From Planctomycetota bacterium (GTDB lineage: Bacteria > Planctomycetota > UBA1135 > UBA2386): a DNA stretch of 64,000 bases. A program made the translations under genes and the position numbers. The stretch lies in assembly GCA_020638735.1 (NCBI GenBank), contig JACKHZ010000012.1, positions 186,001 through 250,000 of the forward strand, written 5' to 3'. Of the stretch, positions 25,218-35,401 are shown piece by piece (the first letter of the stretch is position 1; each line of letters opens with the position of its first letter). Under the pieces are notes generated by a model that had not been told where the DNA came from, searched no databases, and saw only the letters and a program-made list of their open reading frames with translations.

Positions 25218-28200
25218 ATGCAGAACCGAGCCATCGTCGCCGTGCTCGGCGTCGCCGTCGTCGTCGCCGCCATCCTGTTCGCCTTGCTGCACGGCGGGCC
25301 CGACCTGCCCGCCCCGATCACCGCCGACCCGAGCGCGCAGCGGCAGGACCCCGTCGCCGCCGACGGCGAGCTGGTCGGCGCCGCGAGCGCGGGGGCGCCG
25401 GTCGCCGGAGGGGCCGCTCGCGCCGAAGCGGATCCGGATCGCGCGCCGACCGGCGTGCGCGGCATCGTGCTCGACGCCCGCACCGGCCAGCCGCTCGGCG
25501 GCGTCGAGGTCATCGCGGTCAAGGACCAGCCGTCGCTGGCGCCGCTGATCGACCGCTTCCGCGGCCTGTTCCAGCAGGGCATGTTCGTCGACACGCGCGC
25601 CCCGCGCCGCGAACTCGGCCGCACCGTCAGCAACCCGGACGGGACCTTCGAGCTGACCGGGCTCAGCGCCGGCCGACTGTTCCTCGACGGCCGCAGCGAC
25701 GGCTGGTTCGTGCGCACGCCGGCCTCGGCGCGGCTCGCCGACGGCCAGATCGTCGAAGGCGTCGAGCTGCGGGCCTCGCCGGGCGGGCGGGTGCGCGGCG
25801 TCGTCATCGGCCCCGACGGCGCGCCGGCGGCCAACGCCGGCGTCAGCGTGCGGCCGGGCCTCAACGCGTTCTTCGGCCAGCTGACCGACCGCCAGTACCG
25901 CTGGCTCGACACGGTCACCGACGCGCAGGGCCGCTTCGACATCCCCGGCGTGCCGGCGGGCCAGGGCTACACCGTCGCCGCGACCGGTGAGGCGATCGCC
26001 ATCGAGGAGGTGCACGGCGTCGAGGTGCAGCAGGGCGCGGTGACGACGCTGACCATCCAGGGCCACGCCGGCGCGCTGGTCGCCGGCCGCGTGCTCGATC
26101 CCGCCGGCGCGCCGGTGGCGGGCGCCAACGTGGCGATGGTCTACCTCGACATCAGCCGCGTGCTGTTCTCGGCCGACGGCCGCAGCGAGCCGGTCGTCAG
26201 CGACGCCGAAGGGCGCTTCCAGATGGAGCACGTCGCCGCCGGACGGGTGGCGTTCGTCGCCGCCGCCGAGGACCTCGCGCCGAGCGATATCCAGAGCTGG
26301 CGGTGGTCGTAGCGGCATCTACGGCGCTTGTTTTGGTGCTGCAGCTCAGCACCGGCACGACCGTCACCGGCCACTCGTCGACGATCAGAAGCAGCCGGTC
26401 GCCGGCGCCACGGTCGCGATCAGTCCGTTCGAGCGGCCCAACGACCCGCAGTTCCTCAAGATGATGCTCAAGATCCGCCGCGTCGAGGTGACCACGGGCA
26501 CCGACGGGCGCTTCGTCGCCAAGGGCATGACCGGCGAACGGCTCGTCGTGCAGGCGCAGAAGCCCGGCTACACGACGGCGATGAAGTTCGGCGTCAAGCT
26601 CGACGACCCCGAGATCGTCGTCGAGATCCAGCGCGGCGTGACCATCATGGGGCGCGTGATGGCCGGCGAGGACGCAGTCGTGCGCTTCCGCGTCGACACG
26701 CAGAGCCGCGAGATCCCGAAGGACAAGGACGGCAACGTCATCGCCATCGACGCGGCCGGCGATCGCGGCGACCGCCGGCATCGCGGCCCATGGAGCGAAC
26801 GGCAGCCCCAGCATGCAAGCGGCACGCAGCAGCGCGGGGGCGAGCGCATAGGCGACGCAGCATGGACGGCAACTGGCGCGAGGTGCAGGCCGTCGACGGG
26901 CGCTTCGAGCTGCGCAGCGTGCCTCCCGGTCGCGTGCAGGTGCGGGTGCGCGCCGACGGCTTCCTCGAGCCGCCGAACCAGACCGTCGACCTCGCGCCAG
27001 CTGCCCTGTGAAGAACTGCTGTTCGTGCTCGGCGAGGGTGGTGATCGCCAGGCTGCCCGTCGTCGACAGGCCAGCGTGCCGATCCAGCGACGCGCAGGTG
27101 AGTACTTGACCAGCAGGGCGGCGACGACCGCCGCCGAGCCGTTCAACTGAATCGACCCGGAGGACTTCCGACTTCCTCGCGCTGTCCGGCAACCGCCGCG
27201 ACGATCAGCGACAGCAAGGGTGCGTTCACAGTCGCCGCGCTCGAGCCAGCTTTTACTTCACCGCCCGGCACCCCGACATGGCCAAGTCATCGGCGACCGA
27301 GGTCGAGTCGTGGCGAGACGCGCAAACGCCGCTGGTCAGAGATCACGCTGGACGCGGGCGGCGGCGTCGAGGGCAACGTCACCGGCTACGGCATGCGCCC
27401 GCTGCCCGACGCGCTGATGGTGGCGTTCAGCATCCAGACCGGGACCATGCGCAGCAGCACGTCCGACAAGGCGGGTTACTACCGCATCGACGGCCTGCCG
27501 CCCGGTCAGTACATCGTCTTCAAGTCCAAGCTCGACGAACGCGCCGACAACATCCCGCTCGAGCTGATGAGCAACATGCGGCTCAAGACGGTGACGGTGC
27601 GGCAGGGCAAGTTCGCGCGGCTCGACGTGCACGACGTCGGCGAGGACGGCGTGCGCGTCTTCGGCGTCGTGCGCGAGGCGGGCAAGCCCGTGGCGCGCGC
27701 GCTGGTGACGCTGCTGGGCAGCGACCGCGACGGTCTGCTCGGCATGGGCGTGCGCGCCAACGCCGCCGGCATGGACGGCCGTTACGAACTGGCCGGCATC
27801 AAGCCCGGCAGCTACGTGATGCAGGTGAGCCGCTTCCAGGGGCAGCCGGTGCAGACCACGTTCGAGGTCGAGGTGCCCGACGAGGTGCGCGAGTTCGCCT
27901 TCGACATCGACCTGCCGACCAGCGAGGTCGTCGGTCGCGTGCTCGACACGCGCGGTCAGCCCGTGGCCAACGTGCCGGTGTCGCTCGGCAGCGACGACAG
28001 CGCGCTCGGCGGCAGCGGCGGGCTGATCGGCATGATCGCGCAGAACGGGCTCAGCCAGGGCCGCACCGACGACGACGGCGCGTTCACGATGAAGTCGGTC
28101 GCGGCCGGCAGCTACCACCTGACCGCGGGTCGTCAACTCGGCGGTCGGCCGCGGCGCGTTCGCGACGGCGAACCGGCTTACGGCGAGGGTCGCCTCGACG

Positions 28201-28895
28201 GCGTGGTCGTCGACGGCGTGTCGGAGCTGGGCGACCTCGTCGTCGTCGTGCCGCTCGCCGGCACGATCACCGGCTCTGTGCTTGACGCCTCCGGCGTGCC
28301 GGTGGCCAACGCGGAGGTCTCCTACGACCGCACCGACGGCGAGCAGCGTCGCAAGGCCGGCAACCCGCTGCTCGACCTGGTCGCCGCGCAGGCGCCGGTG
28401 CGAAGCGACGCCGACGGCCGCTTCACGATCCGTGGGCTGACGCCCGGCAGCTATTCGTTGCGTGTGGAGAGTGAAGCGCTCGAGGCCGGCAAGCTCGACG
28501 ACGTGCGCGTCGCCGAGGAGCAGACGCAGGACGTCACGCTGCACATGGTGCGCGGCGCGACGCTCAAGGTGCGCGCCACCAACGTGGACAAGCAGGCGAT
28601 CCCGTTCGGCGACATCTCGCTGCTCGACGGCAACGGCAAGGCGATCGTCAGCCGCGTCTCGACGCTGACCGTGATGAAGCGCCTGATGAGCGGCAAGGAC
28701 ACGGTCGACGACTCGGGCTGGTACACGTTCGGCAGCGTGCCGCCCGACACCTACACGGCGGTCCTGCGCGAGGCCGGGCAGCCAGAGGTGCGCATCACCC
28801 GCACGATCCGGGACGGCGAGACGGTCGAGTGGGACATCGACGTCGGCGCCGAGCTCGAGGCGCAGCGGCGCGCCAACGAGAAGAACGGCAAGTAG
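25218..28895 (+). pseudogene. Carboxypeptidase-regulatory-like repeat protein, broken by frameshifts
   Basis: The gene would encode about 1,225 residues of membrane-anchored Ig-like CarboxypepD_reg repeats (N-terminal helix IVAVLGVAVVVAAILFALL; repeats like GTVTDxxGxPVxGAxV and DGRFxIxGLxPGxY). The reading frame is intact from 25218 to a stop at 26312 and again from about 27393 to 28895 in the same frame. Between about 26290 and 27390 the coding signal jumps among frames several times (for example VDDQKQPVAGATVAI in one, NWREVQAVDGRFELRSVPPG in another), with at least five indels that cancel to zero. Flanking genes show no such damage. Decay or a patch of poor assembly are both possible. The large intact C-terminal part could still be made from an internal start. 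Confidence 0.8.
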
Positions 28896-28929
28896 TCGGC
28901 GGTTGCGCGGGGCGGCCTGTCGGGGTGCG

Positions 28930-30030
28930 ATGCCGGCCATGGCCATGGCTCGCGTCGCCGTCTTCCCCGCGCCGGGCGCGACCGTCGAGCTGCGCGAACT
29001 GCCGCTGCCGGAGCTCGAGCCGGGCGCGGCGCTGCTGCGCGTCGAGTTCAGCGAGGTGTGCGGCACCGACGTGCACTTGCAGCAGGGCCGCCTCGCTGGC
29101 GTGCCGTACCCGTTGATCCCGGGGCACGTCGCCGCCGGCACGCTCGCCGCGGTGCGCGGCGACCTGCGCGACGTGTTCGGCGTACCGCTGCGCGAAGGCG
29201 ATCGCGTCACCTTCCTCGACGTGCACCGCACCTGCCACCGCTGCTGGCACTGCCTCGTCGCCAAGGCCAGCACGCGCTGCCCCGAGCGCCGCGTCTACGG
29301 CATCACCTACGGCGCCGGCGACGGTCTGTGCGGCGGCTGGGCGGAGTACGTGCACCTGCTGCCGGGCACGCGCGTGATCCGGCTCGGCGATGCCAGCGCG
29401 CGCGACTTCCTGGTCGCAGGCTGTTCGCTGCCGACGGCGCTGCACGCGCTCGAGCGCGCCCGCGTCGGCATCGGCGACAGCGTGCTGGTGCTCGGCACCG
29501 GGCCGGTCGGCCTCGCGGCGGCCGCGCTCGCGCGCAGCGCCGGCGCGGGTCTGGTGCTCGCGATCGGCGGGCCGGCCGCGCGGTTGCCGGCGGCGCAGCA
29601 GGCCGGTGTCGACGCGGTGCTCGACTTCGCTTCCTGCAGCGACGAGGCGCGCGTCGAGTGGGTGCGTGCGCGCACGCGAGGCCGCGGCGCCGACATCGTC
29701 ATCGAGGCCACGGGCGCTCCAGAGGCCGTCGTGCAGGCGCTGCGTCAGGTGCGCGACGCGGGGCGCGTCGTGGTGGTCGGCCAGTACACCGACCACGGCG
29801 AGGTGCCGTTCAACCCGCACCTCGACCTCAACAAGAAGCACGTCGAGATGCTCGGCTGCTGGGGCAGCGACTACTCGCACTTCCATCGCGCCGTGCAGGT
29901 CGTCGGCCACCCGCGGCTCGGCGCGTTCTGGCGTGGACTGCCCGCCCGCGAGTTCGCGCTGGCCGACGTCGGCGAAGCGCTGCAGCAGGTGGCGCTCGGC
30001 GAGCTCGTCAAGGCGCTGGTGCGGCCGTGA
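28930..30030 (+). CDS. Zinc-dependent MDR alcohol/polyol-type dehydrogenase
   Basis: This 366-residue protein is a medium-chain dehydrogenase. The catalytic zinc site is seen in CGTDVH and GHVAAG (the usual GHE Glu is Val), and the structural zinc site in CHRCWHCLVAKASTRC. The NAD-binding loop is VLGTGPVGLAAAAL. The C-terminal segment DLNKKHVEMLGCWGSDYSHF is typical of sorbitol/threonine-dehydrogenase-like members. Three Met codons crowd the start (28930, 28939, 28945); 28930 was chosen because GGGGTG lies before it, though 28945 begins the conserved sequence. Substrate is not evident. It is followed 179 bases later by the radical SAM operon. Confidence 0.85.
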   Translation: MPAMAMARVAVFPAPGATVELRELPLPELEPGAALLRVEFSEVCGTDVHLQQGRLAGVPYPLIPGHVAAGTLAAVRGDLRDVFGVPLREGDRVTFLDVHRTCHRCWHCLVAKASTRCPERRVYGITYGAGDGLCGGWAEYVHLLPGTRVIRLGDASARDFLVAGCSLPTALHALERARVGIGDSVLVLGTGPVGLAAAALARSAGAGLVLAIGGPAARLPAAQQAGVDAVLDFASCSDEARVEWVRARTRGRGADIVIEATGAPEAVVQALRQVRDAGRVVVVGQYTDHGEVPFNPHLDLNKKHVEMLGCWGSDYSHFHRAVQVVGHPRLGAFWRGLPAREFALADVGEALQQVALGELVKALVRP

Positions 30031-30209
30031 GCGCGGTCGGGAGCAGACTGCATTGCTTCCGACGGGATTGAGCGTGCGGCAATGCGGAAGCGGCGCGATG
30101 CCAGCTCGCAGAGCGGGGCATTGACCTTCCAGCTGCGACCAGCGAGAGTCCGGCGTGGATTCGGGGCAGAAGGATGCTGGACGCAGCGCTCTCCCGTCGC
30201 ACCCCCAGC

Positions 30210-31319
30210 ATGAACATCGCCTCCCGTCTTTTGCGCCAGGTCCGGCCCTTCGTGCGTCGGCACACGAAGCTGAAGCTCTTCCTGCAGCAACAGGAGATGC
30301 GCTTGTGGCGGCTCCGTCACGACCTCGCGCAGATGGCTCCGCGCCTCATCCGCCCGAGCCCGCGGCAGATCACCATCGCGATCACCGCGGCCTGCAACTT
30401 CCGCTGTCAGGGCTGCCGCTACGGCCGCGACTTCATGGTCGGCGAGCACCTCGACCTGCAGCTGGTGAAGGACTGCCTCGACGATGCCGCCGCGGCCGGC
30501 GTGGCGACCGCGCGCTTCTATGGCGGTGAGCCGCTGCTCCATCCCGATCTCCCGGCGATGGTCGAACATGCGACGCGCCTCGGCCTCGACGCCTATGTGA
30601 CGACGAACGGCACGCTGATGGGGCGACGCATCGACGAGCTGTTCGCCGCCGGGCTGCGGTGGATGACCATCGGCTTCTACGGTATCGGTGACGACTACGA
30701 CGACTACGTGCAGAAGCGCGGCCAGTTCGCGCAGCTGCGGGAGTCGCTGGCGACGGTGCGCGCGCGATACGGCGGCGAGGTCGCGATCCAGCTCAACTTC
30801 ATGCTGTCGCGGCGTTCGTGCGACGTCGAGCACGTGCGCGCAACCTGGGAGCTGGCCCGCGAGTTCGACCTGCACGTGGGCGTCGACCCGATCAGCAAGA
30901 CGATCCCGTTCTTCCGCGCGCCCGGCGACGAGCTCTCGATCGGCGAGGACCTGCGCGGCGAGCTGACCGCGGTCGCGGCCGAACTCGAGCGCTGCAAGGA
31001 CGAGCGCCCGGACCGCGTCGTGCCCTCCCGCACCTTCCTGCGCGCCTTGCCCGAGCTGCTGATCGAAGATGCCGCAGCGGGGATCCCGTGTGACGCGTAC
31101 GAACTGCTGTGGGTCGGCGCCGACGGTTCGGTGCAGCTCTGCGACGTGGCCTTCCCGCTCGGCAACCTGCGTCAGTCGCGACTCCGCGACCTCCTGTTCA
31201 CCCGCACCCACTGCCAGGCCGCGCGCGACGGCTTCCAGCTGAAGTGCCCGACGTGCATGTGCAAGATCGACAGCCGCATGCGCCGGCACAGCGGGAGCGT
31301 GCGTCGCCATGGTCAGTGA
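30210..31319 (+). CDS. Radical SAM protein with SPASM-like C-terminus (copy 1)
   Basis: This 369-residue protein carries the CxxxCxxC motif as CNFRCQGC (Cys62, Cys66, Cys69), and the SAM-binding FYGGEPLLHPDL and YVTTNGTL segments. The C-terminus has a further cysteine cluster: Cys at about residue 295 (GIPCDAYELLWVGADG), LCDVAFPLGNL, and CPTCMCKID, resembling a SPASM domain with auxiliary iron-sulfur clusters. It overlaps the next gene by 11 bases. The start at 30210 is the second Met of the frame. It is about 45% alike to the enzyme two genes downstream by eye. Substrate is unknown; a peptide or sugar modification is possible. Confidence 0.85.
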   Translation: MNIASRLLRQVRPFVRRHTKLKLFLQQQEMRLWRLRHDLAQMAPRLIRPSPRQITIAITAACNFRCQGCRYGRDFMVGEHLDLQLVKDCLDDAAAAGVATARFYGGEPLLHPDLPAMVEHATRLGLDAYVTTNGTLMGRRIDELFAAGLRWMTIGFYGIGDDYDDYVQKRGQFAQLRESLATVRARYGGEVAIQLNFMLSRRSCDVEHVRATWELAREFDLHVGVDPISKTIPFFRAPGDELSIGEDLRGELTAVAAELERCKDERPDRVVPSRTFLRALPELLIEDAAAGIPCDAYELLWVGADGSVQLCDVAFPLGNLRQSRLRDLLFTRTHCQAARDGFQLKCPTCMCKIDSRMRRHSGSVRRHGQ

Positions 31320-32430
31320 CCAGCGCCATCGCCCGCGGCGACTCCTGCACGTGTTCGCGACCTTCGACGCGGGCGGGCCGCAGGTGCGGACGAACGAGCT
31401 CATGCATCGCCTCGGCGCGGAGTTCGAACACGCGGTCGTCGCTGCGGACGGACGCACCGGCGCGGCCCAGCGGACGCCGGTGGGCATCGCGATCCACGCG
31501 CTGCGCCGGCCGGCACCCGCGTGGCGTCAGCTCTGCGACCTGCTCGCGGTGACACGTCGGTCCGGTCCGGACCTCGTGCTGACCTACAACTGGGGCGGCA
31601 TGCTCGGGGCCGTCGCCGCGCGCATGCTCGGGATCCCGTTCGTGCACCACGAGGAGGTCGTGCCGCCCGAGGAGCGCATGCGCGTTCTGCGTCGCCGCGA
31701 CTGGCTGCGGCGCATCACCCTGCCGCACGCCTGCTGCGTCGTCGTCCCGTCGCAGGGAATGGGGCAGCGCGCCGTGCATCGGTGGCGCATCCCGCGTTCG
31801 CGCGTCGTGCGAATCGACAACGGCGTCGACCTCACCGGCCGCAGCGCGCGCGCCCACGCGCCGATCGTCGAACGCGAGCCGGTCGTCGGCACGGTCGCCC
31901 ACGCCCGGGTCGAGAAGAACTGGCCGCGGATGTTGCGTGTGTTCGCGGCACTGGCCGAGCCGAGAGCCCGGCTGGTGTTGGTCGGCGACGGCCCGGAGCG
32001 CGCGGCGGCAGCGCGGTTGGCCGGGCACCTGGGCATCGCCGACCGCGTGCGCATGTGTGGCGCCGTGCAGGACCCCCGTCCCTGGTTCGACGCCATGGAC
32101 GTCTTCGCGTTGGCATCGGATGACGAGCAGATGCCGTTGGCAGTCATCGAGGCGATGGCGCATGGACTGCCCGTCGTCGCCACCGACGTCGGCGACGTCG
32201 CGGCCATGCTGCCACCGGAGCAACGGGAGTTCGTCGTCCCGCTCGGACCGGACGCGGATGCGACCATGACCCGGGCGATCGATCGGCTGCTCGCCGACGC
32301 GTCGCTGCGTGCGCGTCTCGGCGCGGCCAATCGGCAGCACGTCGAGCGCGAGTACGAGCTGGACGGAGTGTCGGTGCGCTATGCCGACGTCTACCGACGG
32401 AACGCCGCCGCTGCGGAGGCCTTCGCATGA
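31309..32430 (+). CDS. Family 4 glycosyltransferase
   Basis: This 373-residue protein has a GT-B fold. The N-terminal FATFDAGGPQVRTNELM and NWGGMLGAVAARMLGIPF segments match GT4 acceptor domains. The C-terminal domain has VGTVAHARVEKNWPRML, LVLVGDGPER, and the donor-binding EQMPLAVIEAMAHGLPVVAT, which includes the conserved E-x7-E region. It overlaps the radical SAM gene upstream by 11 bases and the one downstream by 4 (ATGA). Being between two radical SAM genes suggests the three act on one product. The sugar and acceptor are unknown. Confidence 0.88.
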   Translation: MVSDQRHRPRRLLHVFATFDAGGPQVRTNELMHRLGAEFEHAVVAADGRTGAAQRTPVGIAIHALRRPAPAWRQLCDLLAVTRRSGPDLVLTYNWGGMLGAVAARMLGIPFVHHEEVVPPEERMRVLRRRDWLRRITLPHACCVVVPSQGMGQRAVHRWRIPRSRVVRIDNGVDLTGRSARAHAPIVEREPVVGTVAHARVEKNWPRMLRVFAALAEPRARLVLVGDGPERAAAARLAGHLGIADRVRMCGAVQDPRPWFDAMDVFALASDDEQMPLAVIEAMAHGLPVVATDVGDVAAMLPPEQREFVVPLGPDADATMTRAIDRLLADASLRARLGAANRQHVEREYELDGVSVRYADVYRRNAAAAEAFA

Positions 32431-33542
32431 AGGGCCTGGTCCGCATCGCCCACGATCTCGGCGCTGGCCTCGGCAAGGCTTCGCCGCGGCTGCGTCGAAC
32501 TCTCCATGCCGTGCGCGAGGGCGCGCAGATCGTGCATCACTCGCTGGCGGGGTGTGTGCCCGCGCTCATCCGGCCCGACACGGTCAGCCTGACGGTCGCG
32601 ATGACGGCGCGCTGCAACCAGCGCTGTCACGGTTGCCTCTACGAGCGCGGCTTCATGGCCGGCCAGCAGCTGGGCAAGCAGACGCTCGACGACCTCGTCG
32701 ACGACGCCGCGGCGCTCGGAGTGCGTTCGCTGCGGCTCTACGGCGGCGAGCCGCTGTTGCATCCGGATCTGGCGGCGGTCGTCGAGCGGGCGGTCGGCAA
32801 GGGCGTCGGCACCTACGTGACGACCAACGGCGTGCTGCTCGAGCAGCGCATCGACGAGTTGTTCTCCGCTGGTCTGCGCCACCTGACGTTCGGCCTCTAC
32901 GGCGCGGGTGCCGCCTACGACGACTACGCCGGCCGCCGCGGCAACTTCGAGCGCGTCGAACGCGGGGTCGCCTCCGTGCGCGAGCGCTACGGCGCGGCAG
33001 TGCGCATGCGCATGAACTGGCTCCTGATGCGGCCGACCTGCACCGAGCAGGCCCTGCGGGCGGCGTGGGAGTTCGCCTGTCGCTACGCGACGCCGATGCA
33101 GATCGACCTCCTGCACTACTCGCTGCCGTACTTCACCGAGGGACCCGAGCGCGAGCTCCAGTTCCGTCCGGAAGACCGGCCGGCGATCGAGCGGATCGTC
33201 GAGATGCTGCTGGCCTGCAAGAAGGAACGCCCCGACCTCGTCGAGACGAGCGAGGTCGCGCTGCGCGCGATCCCGGACTGGTTGCTGCGCGGCGCCGACA
33301 TGCGGGTGCCGTGCGACAAGTACCGCATGCTGTGGATCGGCGCCGACGGCACCGTGCAGCTGTGCTACGTGACCTTCGAGCTGGGCAACCTGAAGGAGCA
33401 TCGGCTGCGCGATCTGATCGGCACCGAGGCCCACACCCGGGCTGCGCGCGACGCCTTCGCGCTGCGTTGTCCCAACTGTCACTGTGGCTACGACGAGCGG
33501 ACGCGCAAGCACTGGCCGACCCGGCGTGCCTATTCGAGCTGA
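32427..33542 (+). CDS. Radical SAM protein with SPASM-like C-terminus (copy 2)
   Basis: This 371-residue paralogue of the first gene in the operon has CNQRCHGC (Cys63, Cys67, Cys70), LYGGEPLLHPDL and YVTTNGVL. The C-terminal cysteines are seen in RVPCDKYRMLWIGADG, QLCYVTF and CPNCHCGYDE. The start ATGA overlaps the glycosyltransferase stop. Both copies keep the glycine-rich and cysteine motifs, so both are probably active, perhaps on different positions of one substrate. No precursor peptide gene is seen in or beside the operon. Confidence 0.85.
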   Translation: MKGLVRIAHDLGAGLGKASPRLRRTLHAVREGAQIVHHSLAGCVPALIRPDTVSLTVAMTARCNQRCHGCLYERGFMAGQQLGKQTLDDLVDDAAALGVRSLRLYGGEPLLHPDLAAVVERAVGKGVGTYVTTNGVLLEQRIDELFSAGLRHLTFGLYGAGAAYDDYAGRRGNFERVERGVASVRERYGAAVRMRMNWLLMRPTCTEQALRAAWEFACRYATPMQIDLLHYSLPYFTEGPERELQFRPEDRPAIERIVEMLLACKKERPDLVETSEVALRAIPDWLLRGADMRVPCDKYRMLWIGADGTVQLCYVTFELGNLKEHRLRDLIGTEAHTRAARDAFALRCPNCHCGYDERTRKHWPTRRAYSS

Positions 33543-33572
33543 GGTCGGTGACCGGTGGTCGCGCCGCCGCCG

Positions 33573-33968
33573 TCAGTCGCTCTTCGGCATCGCCGTCGCC
33601 TTGTCGAACTCGGCCTGTGACGGTTCGTACTCGAGCGCGACGTCGGTGACGATCGGCGTGACGATCCAGGTGAACGGCGACCAGCCGTACCAGTAGTTCT
33701 CGCTGCCCGACTGGATCACGCGCACGCGCGAGCCGCCCTCGCCGGCGATCGCGTGCGTCGTCTCGTCCAGCATGCTGTCGATCGTCGTGTTGCCGAGCAC
33801 CGGGATGATGATCAGCAGGTTGAAGCCGATGTTGGTGGTCGTCTTGACGAACACTGGCTTGCCGTCGGCGTCGCGCATGCCGTTCCAGTGCGTGGCGGTG
33901 CTGTGGAACGAACAGGCGGTGGTGGCGAGCAGGGAGCAGAGCAGCGAGCTGCGCAGGAGTCGGTTCAT
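33573..33968 (-). CDS. Small lipoprotein
   Basis: This 131-residue protein has a lipoprotein signal (LRSSLLCSLLATTACSF, lipobox Cys at about residue 19). It then has a helix NIGFNLLIIIPVLGNTTID that could cross or lie on the membrane, and an ENYWYGWSPFTWIVTPI aromatic strand. I do not recognise the family. The start at 33968 was chosen for the signal. It is convergent with the radical SAM operon. Confidence 0.6.
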   Translation of the reverse strand: MNRLLRSSLLCSLLATTACSFHSTATHWNGMRDADGKPVFVKTTTNIGFNLLIIIPVLGNTTIDSMLDETTHAIAGEGGSRVRVIQSGSENYWYGWSPFTWIVTPIVTDVALEYEPSQAEFDKATAMPKSD

Positions 33969-34131
33969 GGCGGCAGGATCGCGGGCTGCGCGGCGCACCG
34001 CAAGGTGAGTTCCGGGTCCGGGTGCAGGTGGTATCACCTTGCGGTCGGACAGCGGGCCCACGTGCGGATTCGGCCGCGCGATCGCCGGGACTAGCGTGCA
34101 GTGATTCCGCTCGAACCCAGACGAGGTCCTC

Positions 34132-35343
34132 ATGCGCGCGCCGCTCCTCGGCGTCCTGTTCCTGCCCCTGCTGACCGTGTCCGGACGCGCCCCGGCGCAG
34201 TCGGTGGTCCCGCCGTTCGACGCCGGCTACCACGTCGTCGATCTCGGTCCGGTGGACGGCTTCGCCTACTACGGCGGTGTCGCCTTCGTGCCTGGCAACC
34301 CCGACCTGCTGGTGGTGACGCAGTACGGCAGCAATGACGTGCGGCTCGTTCCCCTGCTGCGCGGCGCCGCCGGCGAACTGGTCGGTTCGGCCAGCAGCTT
34401 CGTGGTCGCCCACGTCGACGGCAGCGACGGCGGGCTCGCGTTCGGCCCGACCGGCGTGCTGTTCTTCACCTGGTACGGTGACAATCGCCTCGGCCAGATC
34501 CTGCCCGGCAGCGGTGTCGCCAATCGTCTCGACGACCTCGCGCCGCTCGGCGTCGCGCAGTCGGTAGGAGGCTGCGCGTTCGTGCCGGCAGGCCTGCCCG
34601 GCGCGGGCCGCTTCAAGCTCTGCAGCTACGCCGACAGCGTCGTCTACGACGTCACGCTGACGCCGGACGGTGCCGGCACGTTCGCGCCGTCGATCGGCGT
34701 CGCGAGGCAGCTGCAGGGAGGCCTCGAAGGGCTCGCCTACGTGCCCGCCGGCGGCGGCGTGTTGGCCGGCAAGCTGCTCGCCGCCGAGTGGAGCGACGGC
34801 GTCGTCAGCGCGTGGAGCATCGACGCCAACGGCGACCCGGTCTCGGGCACGCGACAGGTGGTGATCGCCGGCATCGACGGGCCGGGCGGCGGGGCGGTCG
34901 ATCCGCTGACCGGGGACGTGCTGTTCACCGACAACGGCGGTCGGCTGGTGGTGCTGCGCGCCGGCGCGTCGGTCGGCGGCATCACCAGCTACGGCACGCC
35001 GAGTCCGGGTGCTTCGGGCACGCCCCAGCTCAGCGGGTCCGGCGTCGCGCACGTCGGCTGCACGGTGACGCTGCACGTGCACCACGCGCCGCATGCGCTC
35101 GGCGTGCTCGCCTACGGAATCGTGGCAGCCGACGTGACGCTGTCCGGCCTGCGCGTGTTGACGACCACCGACGTGATCTTCGCCAGCATCCTCGACGGCA
35201 GCGGGGACCAGTCGTGGCCGTTGGCGCTGCCGCCTGAGCCGGCGCTCGGCCTGCACCACTTCTACTTCCAGGCCGGCTACCTCGACGCGAGCACCTCGAT
35301 GGGGCTGGTGGCGTCCGCCGGCCTCGACCTGCTGGTGAACTGA
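34132..35343 (+). CDS. Exported beta-propeller protein
   Basis: This 403-residue protein has a signal peptide (LLGVLFLPLLTVSGRAPAQ) and about five blades of an SGL/NHL-like propeller, for example YGGVAFVPGNPDLLVVTQYG and GGLAFGPTGVLFFTWYGDN. The last 120 residues (YGTPSPGASGTPQLSGSG to SAGLDLLV) are the shared C-terminal beta domain. GAGG lies before the ATG. It forms a series with the next gene, both exported. Substrate or ligand is not evident. Confidence 0.75.
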   Translation: MRAPLLGVLFLPLLTVSGRAPAQSVVPPFDAGYHVVDLGPVDGFAYYGGVAFVPGNPDLLVVTQYGSNDVRLVPLLRGAAGELVGSASSFVVAHVDGSDGGLAFGPTGVLFFTWYGDNRLGQILPGSGVANRLDDLAPLGVAQSVGGCAFVPAGLPGAGRFKLCSYADSVVYDVTLTPDGAGTFAPSIGVARQLQGGLEGLAYVPAGGGVLAGKLLAAEWSDGVVSAWSIDANGDPVSGTRQVVIAGIDGPGGGAVDPLTGDVLFTDNGGRLVVLRAGASVGGITSYGTPSPGASGTPQLSGSGVAHVGCTVTLHVHHAPHALGVLAYGIVAADVTLSGLRVLTTTDVIFASILDGSGDQSWPLALPPEPALGLHHFYFQAGYLDASTSMGLVASAGLDLLVN

Positions 35344-35401
35344 ACCGCTCACGGGCATGGGGCTCGACGCTCCTGCGCGCCGGTCGGAGAATGCCCGGCC
35401 C

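Noticed and set aside
30031..30209. Paired GCATTGC/GCAATGC and CTTCCG/CGGAAG segments as a terminator
   Set aside because: The pairs are not in the order needed for one continuous stem, so no stable hairpin is supported.
30008..30265. 85-codon minus-strand frame as a precursor peptide for the radical SAM operon
   Set aside because: It overlaps the ends of two plus-strand genes, has Arg/Ser-rich shadow composition and no leader-like segment.
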